From: Acidobacteriaceae bacterium
Lineage (GTDB): Bacteria; Acidobacteriota; Terriglobia; Terriglobales; Acidobacteriaceae
NCBI GenBank assembly: GCA_030041435.1
Contig: JASHNW010000040.1
Span: 62,001 to 126,000, forward strand
Length of the DNA stretch: 64,000 nt
Reading direction: 5' to 3'
Below are positions 59,378-64,000 of the stretch, piece after piece. Position numbers and translations under genes: made by a program. The notes under the pieces were generated by a model. It worked only from the letters and a program-made list of their open reading frames with translations, ran no database searches and was not told the origin of the DNA. The first letter of the stretch is position 1. Each line of letters begins with the position of its first letter.

Positions 59378-60361
59378 ATGCGTGTGAGTGTTTTCATTCT
59401 GTTTCTTGCCAGTTTTGCGTGCGCGGCGCAAACGCGGCCCGCTATCGTCGGCATCTCGAACATGGGCGTCTACACGAGCGATGCCGCAGCAGCCGAGCAC
59501 TTCTACGTCGAGCAACTCGGATTGAAAAAAGGAACCGATCAGTACGACGCCGACGGCGTCCGTTATTACGTGAATCAGGAGCAGTTCATCGAAGTGCTGC
59601 CGCTGCCAGCGGACTCCGGAGTGAATCGGCTCGATCATGTCGGCTACATGACCGCGAATGCGGAACAGATGCGCCGCTACCTGAGCGCCAAAGGCGTCAC
59701 CGTCCCCGAAGCGGTACAGCATGCATCGGACGGCAGCGCCTGGTTTGAGGTGAAGGACCCGGAGGGCAACACCGTTCAGTTCGTGCAGCCGGCGGCGAAA
59801 CTGCTGGCGATGAAGGATACGGCGCTGCTGTACCACATTTCCGACGCCGATCCCATCGGGCGGCGCATCATCCATGTGGGCTTTGCGGTGCACAGCCGCG
59901 AAACAGAAGACAGCTTTTATCGCGCGATCCTCGGATTCCAGCCCTACTGGCACGGCGGCATGCAGCCGGACAGGACCGACTGGGTGGCGCAGCAGGTGCC
60001 TGACGGCCATGACTGGCTGGAGTACATGCTGACCGTCGGCTCCTCCCCGGCGCCCAGCGGCGGCGAAATCGCTGCGGCCGGAGCCGGCGCTTCTGCGCCC
60101 ATTAGCCTGAACGCGCTCGGCGTGCTCGATCACTTCTCTCTCGGCGTGGTGAATATGGAGAAAGCCGTTACGACTCTGTCTGCAGGAGATCGCCTTGGCA
60201 GCGTGGAGGCGCGACCGCAAATGGGGAAGGACGGCAAGTGGCAGTTCAACCTCTACGACCCCGACCAAACCCGCGTCGAATTAATGGAGTTCTCCGCCGT
60301 CGAAAAACCCTGCTGCTCCAGCTTCACCGCCGCCAACCCCACCCCCACCGGCCAGCCATAG
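59378..60361 (+). CDS. Secreted protein with two VOC (glyoxalase-like) domains
   Basis: A 327-residue exported protein. The frame begins at 59303, but the ATG at 59378 has GGAGGG upstream and opens directly into a signal peptide (VSVFILFLASFACAAQ). The first VOC domain is about 28-145 (ISNMGVYTSDAAAAEHFYVE, WFEVKDPEGNTVQFVQPA). The second is about 165-305 (RIIHVGFAVHSRETEDSFYR, FNLYDPDQTRVELMEF). The metal-ligand His and Glu positions of glyoxalases appear partly kept. Export of a VOC protein is unusual. The substrate is unknown. It is divergent from the phosphatase gene, 86 bp apart. Confidence 0.82.
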   Translation: MRVSVFILFLASFACAAQTRPAIVGISNMGVYTSDAAAAEHFYVEQLGLKKGTDQYDADGVRYYVNQEQFIEVLPLPADSGVNRLDHVGYMTANAEQMRRYLSAKGVTVPEAVQHASDGSAWFEVKDPEGNTVQFVQPAAKLLAMKDTALLYHISDADPIGRRIIHVGFAVHSRETEDSFYRAILGFQPYWHGGMQPDRTDWVAQQVPDGHDWLEYMLTVGSSPAPSGGEIAAAGAGASAPISLNALGVLDHFSLGVVNMEKAVTTLSAGDRLGSVEARPQMGKDGKWQFNLYDPDQTRVELMEFSAVEKPCCSSFTAANPTPTGQP

Positions 60362-60927
60362 CCGCGTGAAGAGGCTCTTGGATGAACCGATCCCCCGAGT
60401 AGAACCCTGGCAAAGAGGCCTCTCCACCTTCAATTCGGAAACCAAATCCATATTTGCAATGTACAAGGGCGTGATGAATGCCCGAGCGCGGCTCACCAAC
60501 TCGTTGCAAAAACCTGGTCAGAGGCACTCCGGCTAACCCCTCATCTCCCCTTCCTGCGGCGTTAACCCTGTTGCATCTTTGGAGCCTTCCGGGCGGCAGC
60601 GGAACCGATGGCATTTGCCTTGGAGCTTTGTCGTCTGGATTGTGAAGTTGATTCCTGACGCCGCGCCGGTTCAAGCGGATTTACATCTGCCTATACCCTC
60701 TTACGATTCGCTCGGTCGAGATTAGTTCTCGCTTATTTCTGAGCATTGGTCGCTTCTACCCCGTCTATCTCATGGTGACAGATGGAAAAATTAGACAATA
60801 GGTTAGTACGATACTTGACACAGCGACCGGTGATATGAGAACCTTTCGGCGCTTTACGGTAGTTAGGCTAACGCGTGGTAACCCATAGCAACATGAAGCC
60901 ACTCACCATCTCGAAAGGAGCATTCTC
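60362..60927. other. 566-bp stretch without a recognisable gene
   Basis: The GC content falls here relative to the left. Several short frames are open on both strands, but none has a good start or family features. A TTGACA lies at 60815-60820 without a matching -10 box. The region may hold the decayed remains of an inserted gene and a promoter for the secreted proteins downstream; neither can be shown. Confidence 0.5.
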
Positions 60928-61359
60928 ATGAGAATGACAGGTCGTATGTTTATCACTCTATTAGTATTTGTCGTCGCTGCTGCATGCGCCCGGGGGCAAT
61001 GCGTCGACCTTCAGGCTACGACGGTCTATTGTGGGGGTCCAGACGGCTGTCACAGTAGTGTCGCTGTTAATACGTTCATCACGACTCAATATGGTGTGCC
61101 GCCGGGCGACCCCATCTATGTCACATGCTGCCAACAGCAAATTCCGTCGCAGACGCTGGCCGATGAAGGTTGCCCTGACGTAGTGCTCCGCAATCCAGCG
61201 ATTCAGGCAAAACTCGCTGACATCGAAACCACTCAACCGCTCCTTGTGGCAAATTGCGCCGGACGCTATGAGATAGCGGATAGGAGATCACAACTCAGGG
61301 ATTGGAATCCGGATTCGCCGTCGCGCGAACTTCGCCTCAGCGTGAAATCAGGGATGTAA
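60928..61359 (+). CDS. Small secreted Cys-containing protein, unknown function
   Basis: A 143-residue exported protein with signal peptide MFITLLVFVVAAACARGQ. The mature part has eight cysteines (CVDLQATTVYCGGPDGCHSS, VTCCQQQIPS, EGCPDVV, VANCAGRY), enough for four disulfides. CGGPDGCHSSVAVNTFITTQYGV resembles no family I know. GAAAGGAGC lies 9 nt before the ATG. The gene sits 12 bp upstream of the next secreted protein, so the two form an operon. Codon use is less GC-biased than in the rest of the window, hinting at acquisition by transfer. Confidence 0.65.
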   Translation: MRMTGRMFITLLVFVVAAACARGQCVDLQATTVYCGGPDGCHSSVAVNTFITTQYGVPPGDPIYVTCCQQQIPSQTLADEGCPDVVLRNPAIQAKLADIETTQPLLVANCAGRYEIADRRSQLRDWNPDSPSRELRLSVKSGM

Positions 61360-61371
61360 AGGGAGACCGAC

Positions 61372-62484
61372 ATGAAACTCTTCATTCTGTGTGCGTTGAC
61401 GTTCCTGGCATCGGTTGCAGTAGCCCAAAGTGCAGCGACTGCAACCGACGTTCACTCTTCAGATGGACCAACCACGTCTCCTGCGCCGGAGATTCCCAGC
61501 AGGATGCTCGAGTTTAAGTCTGTCAAGTCTTCCATCGCTCCTGCGGTGTCGCCGGTGACTACCCTGCCACCGCAGTGTGTTTCAGACGGATCGCTCTTCC
61601 TGGATTCGTTGGACCCAAAGGACTTGACTAGGCATACCGTCATCTCGATACAGGCGGATAGAAGCCAACAATACCTGCCTTCCGCCATTCAGGGGCTGAA
61701 CGATATCTCCGTGATGAATTTTTTCCCATCGGACTCCGTTGTTGGATTTCTTGTCAGAGCGACGAAGGAACCGGCCGGAGCGCCAGGACCTGGCAAATCC
61801 CCGGCAGGGGTCGCCTGGAAGGACTATCACTACTATATTGCTGAATTTAATCGAGATGGCAGCTTCGATAAGTCGATCGAACTGCCGGCGGATTACACGT
61901 TTTCGCGGTTCGCGATCATGGGTTCGGGTGAATTTCTTGTCGCCGCATACGACCGGCTCAACTCGGCGGCGCATTTGCTGGTTCTGGACCAATCAGGAAA
62001 GAAGTTGCGCGAATTGGATTACGCTCCTTTCCGAACAGCCCCCGACGGGAACGCTGCGTTTGGTTCAGCCCAATCGCTGCGGAATAGCAGCAAGTTGATG
62101 GGCTCCGTCCTCTTTACGCCCTATCGAGAGGACATTCTGGTATGGCGTATTAACAGCAGTGATCCAGTCCTTGACGTTAGTTCCGGGGGCAATTACCGGG
62201 AAGTACCCATTCAGGCGCCCGCAGGCATGACCTTCGCTAACATGGTTGCGGCAAACGATCGCTGGGTCGCTCTATTTCGCAGCAACAGCGTCGCCGACAA
62301 TAAACCCCTCAATCAGGCCGATTATTCCTATTTTGAAGTAGATCCCATAGATGGCGGGCTCGGCCCAAAACTAACCCAGTCCCGCGATGTTCCTCCGCGA
62401 TATTTATGGTGCGAACGAGACGGCACATACACCAGTTTTGAGCGAGATAAAGCTGGAGATTTTGTCCTGCTCAAGGCGAATTGA
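61372..62484 (+). CDS. Secreted protein, unknown function (possible beta-propeller)
   Basis: A 370-residue exported protein. The signal peptide is LFILCALTFLASVAVAQS. A Ser/Thr/Pro-rich linker (about 20-65) follows. The rest contains repeated blocks of the form hydrophobic strand, Asp-x-Ser-Gly-Lys, next strand (YHYYIAEFNRDGSFDKSIEL, HLLVLDQSGKKLRELDY, WRINSSDPVLDVSSGG), which suggests a six- or seven-bladed propeller like those in 6-bladed NHL/TolB-type proteins. There is no catalytic motif. It follows the Cys-rich gene by 12 bp with GGGAGA before its ATG. GC content is about 50-55%, lower than its surroundings. The function is unknown. Confidence 0.65.
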   Translation: MKLFILCALTFLASVAVAQSAATATDVHSSDGPTTSPAPEIPSRMLEFKSVKSSIAPAVSPVTTLPPQCVSDGSLFLDSLDPKDLTRHTVISIQADRSQQYLPSAIQGLNDISVMNFFPSDSVVGFLVRATKEPAGAPGPGKSPAGVAWKDYHYYIAEFNRDGSFDKSIELPADYTFSRFAIMGSGEFLVAAYDRLNSAAHLLVLDQSGKKLRELDYAPFRTAPDGNAAFGSAQSLRNSSKLMGSVLFTPYREDILVWRINSSDPVLDVSSGGNYREVPIQAPAGMTFANMVAANDRWVALFRSNSVADNKPLNQADYSYFEVDPIDGGLGPKLTQSRDVPPRYLWCERDGTYTSFERDKAGDFVLLKAN

Positions 62485-62558
62485 CTCTGCGGGAGCCGGC
62501 CCGGGCTCACGATCGAGTCGAAGCCGCCGGCAACCGCAGTACCTCGCCCGCCCTCCCA

Positions 62559-63623
62559 TCACCCAAACAACTCCGCCTGCCCCTCCTCCGCCCCATCCCC
62601 AAAGTTATGCAGCCCTACCCCGATCAGCCGATATCGCTGCTCCGACCCCAGACGCACCCGCTCCCGCAGCCCCAGCGCAATCGCCGCCAGGTCCTCCGAC
62701 GACCCCACCGGCGCCGCCGGCGTCAAACTGCGCGTCAAAATCCTGAACTCCGCGGTCTTCAGCTTCAACACCACGGTCCGCGCGATGCGCGTCTCTTTGC
62801 GCGAAGCGGCCCACACTTTTTCCGCGAGGCGCCGGATCGCCTCTTCCGTTTCGCTCAGGGTCAGATCGCGGGCGAAGGTGTCTTCTGCCGAGATGGATTT
62901 GGTCAGCCGGTCCGGGACCACCGGGCTGTCATCGATGCCAAACGCCAGCTCGTGCAGCCGCAGCCCGTGACGGCCGTAATGGCCCTCGAGGAGGTGCAGT
63001 TCCATGCCGCGCAGGTCGCCCACCGTCGTGATGCCGAGTTGCGCGAGGCGCTCGGAGGTGACCTTGCCCACGCCGGGGAGGCGCTGCACGGGCAGGGGCG
63101 GCAGAAAGGCGTCGACCTCTTCGGGCTGGATGACGAAGAGCCCATCCGGCTTCTTCCAGTCGGACGCAATCTTGGCCAGAAACTTGTTCGGCGCGACGCC
63201 CGCCGACGCGGTCAGGTGCAGTTCCTCGCGAATCGCCTGGCGGATGGCCTTCGCGACCCTGGTTGCGGTGGGCAGGCCGGCCTTGTTCTCGGTGACGTCG
63301 AGATATGCCTCGTCGAGGGAGAGCGGCTCAATGAGGCCGGTGTAGCGGCTGAATATTTCCCGCGTTTGCCGCGACACCGCCCGATAGCGAACAAAATCCG
63401 GCGGGATGAAGATTGCCCCGGGGCAGAGCCGTTCCGCGCGCAGCGCCGGCATGGCCGAGCGCACGCCGAAGCGCCGCGCCTCGTAGGAGGCCGCGCACAC
63501 CACCGAACGGTTGCCGAGCCACGCTACGACGACCGGCTTGCCGCGCAGCTTTGGATCGTCGCGCTGCTCTACCGACGCGTAGAACGCGTCCATGTCGACG
63601 TGGACGATCTTGCGAACGGCCAT
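62559..63623 (-). CDS. dinB: DNA polymerase IV (Y-family translesion polymerase)
   Basis: Error-prone polymerase that copies past damaged bases and is usually part of the SOS response. It has 354 residues. The catalytic carboxylates are in VDMDAFYASVEQ (Asp10) and SLDEAYLDVTEN. The steric-gate region AFYASVE and the YEARRFGVRSAMP segment are conserved. The helix-hairpin-helix QRLPGVGKVTSERLAQLG lies near residue 180. The little-finger domain follows. The C-terminal QAELFG is a sliding-clamp-binding motif. The ATG at 63623 has no ribosome-binding site; a TATCGT box lies 6 nt before it, and a LexA-like direct repeat sits just upstream. Confidence 0.95.
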   Translation of the reverse strand: MAVRKIVHVDMDAFYASVEQRDDPKLRGKPVVVAWLGNRSVVCAASYEARRFGVRSAMPALRAERLCPGAIFIPPDFVRYRAVSRQTREIFSRYTGLIEPLSLDEAYLDVTENKAGLPTATRVAKAIRQAIREELHLTASAGVAPNKFLAKIASDWKKPDGLFVIQPEEVDAFLPPLPVQRLPGVGKVTSERLAQLGITTVGDLRGMELHLLEGHYGRHGLRLHELAFGIDDSPVVPDRLTKSISAEDTFARDLTLSETEEAIRRLAEKVWAASRKETRIARTVVLKLKTAEFRILTRSLTPAAPVGSSEDLAAIALGLRERVRLGSEQRYRLIGVGLHNFGDGAEEGQAELFG

Positions 63624-63629
63624 GCCCGA

Positions 63630-63635
63630 ACGATA
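63630..63635 (-). promoter_or_regulatory. Putative -10 box (TATCGT) of the polymerase IV gene
   Basis: TATCGT is followed by exactly 6 nt and the ATG at 63623, so the mRNA would be leaderless. The spacing equals that at 6926 and 49677. Confidence 0.45.
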
Positions 63636-63642
63636 GCAGAAT

Positions 63643-63657
63643 GTTCGCTTCCTGTTC
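63643..63657 (-). promoter_or_regulatory. LexA-like direct repeat GTTC-N7-GTTC upstream of polymerase IV
   Basis: Read on the plus strand: GTTC-GCTTCCT-GTTC; on the gene's strand: GAACAGGAAGCGAAC. It ends 7 nt before the TATCGT box, in the -35/spacer region. This exact spacing is the LexA box known from alphaproteobacteria. Its presence before an SOS-type gene suggests damage control; whether this organism's LexA uses this motif is not known to me. Confidence 0.5.
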
Positions 63658-64000
63658 GCCAGCGGTGCGAGACCACAACGATGAATTTTTCAGATTCGGG
63701 CATCGCCGTTGGGGAGGACGGCGCCTGGGGGTGCGGCGTGGTCTGCATCCGAAACGCAGTGCGCCGCAATTAATCAGAAGCCATCGGCGCATTCCTGGAA
63801 TCTCACCGCTTGTGACGCGGATGGCGCATCGAACTTGTTTCGCGACGTCTTCGGCATGGAGAGGATACCGATTCGGCTGGCGATTCGGCGTCTGCCTGTG
63901 GGGATGCCGATCGAACTGCGGATCAACCGCGAGGTTGCCGAGTCGATCAGAGGACGCATGCGCAGAGTGAAATTGGTTCTCCAGAGACTGGCGAGCGCCG
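63658..64000. other. Right edge of the window: two competing open frames, no gene identified
   Basis: A plus-strand frame is open from 63685 to the edge, with ATG at 63856 (MERIPIRLAIRRLPVGMPIE onward). A minus-strand frame is open from the edge and stops at 63774. Neither shows a family I recognise, and neither has a clear ribosome-binding site. One may be the end of a gene that continues beyond the window. Confidence 0.35.

Noticed and set aside
60324-60674. 116-codon minus-strand frame in the gene-poor stretch
   Set aside because: It overlaps the end of the VOC gene, has no ribosome-binding site and shows no recognisable features.
63774-63959. 61-codon minus-strand frame at the right edge
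   Set aside because: It competes with an open plus-strand frame; neither strand can be chosen on the visible sequence.

Overview
The window looks like a high-GC chromosome segment from an acidobacterium (Acidobacteriota, Terriglobia-like). The main pointers are seven copies of the ADOP-type orphan ABC permease (acidobacterial duplicated orphan permease) and a secreted protein of the VWFA-related Acidobacterial type. The Gram-negative gene order lptC-lptB-rpoN-hpf agrees with this. No rRNA, CRISPR array, transposase or prophage was seen; one tRNA gene is present.

Layout. 139-5579 (+): a histidine-degradation operon, hutU-hutI-hutF, followed by an M20 deacylase in the place where a formylglutamate deformylase would be expected. 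5653-6654 (-): the most interesting locus. A consensus-like promoter is followed by a leaderless poly-cysteine leader peptide, an intrinsic terminator with a matching antiterminator, a 1-Cys peroxiredoxin and tRNA-Cys, all on one strand. 6938-13296 (mostly +): a HAD phosphatase, small membrane proteins, 4-hydroxyphenylpyruvate dioxygenase (-) and a three-domain DNA ligase D. 13300-19370: a short palindromic repeat, a phytoene-dehydrogenase-like oxidoreductase, a DUF2127 protein, dxs and a divergent pair of esterases. 19552-28744: a secreted DUF4139 protein, then the lptC/lptB/rpoN/hpf cluster and a quinone oxidoreductase.

28845-41452 (-): five consecutive ADOP permeases with no ATPase partner. 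41671-45400 (-): a GAF-ANTAR regulator, a small secreted protein and motB/motA; a second copy of the palindromic repeat lies at 43308-43418. 45566-46025 (+): an archaeal-type CTP-dependent riboflavin kinase, translationally coupled to a glyoxalase-family gene that has lost its middle. 46192-52785: two more ADOP permeases with a secreted protein and a DinB-like protein between them. 52942-59291: a YtxH protein, the VWFA-related secreted protein, an aspartate aminotransferase and a large SpoIIE-type phosphatase. 59378-62484: a secreted two-domain VOC protein, a 566-bp stretch without genes, and two secreted proteins of unknown function in visibly lower-GC DNA. 62559-63623 (-): DNA polymerase IV with a GTTC-N7-GTTC direct repeat at its promoter.

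The clearest undescribed system is the cysteine-codon attenuator at 6485-6654. All parts of a transcription-attenuation switch are visible, and the transcript appears to include tRNA-Cys itself. If so, the switch would be a feedback loop on cysteinyl-tRNA supply that also sets the level of a thiol peroxidase. Several genes (HAD hydrolase, DinB-like protein, polymerase IV, Cys leader) share a TANNNT box 6-7 nt before ATG, which points to leaderless mRNAs. All functional calls come from reading the sequence; no database search was run.
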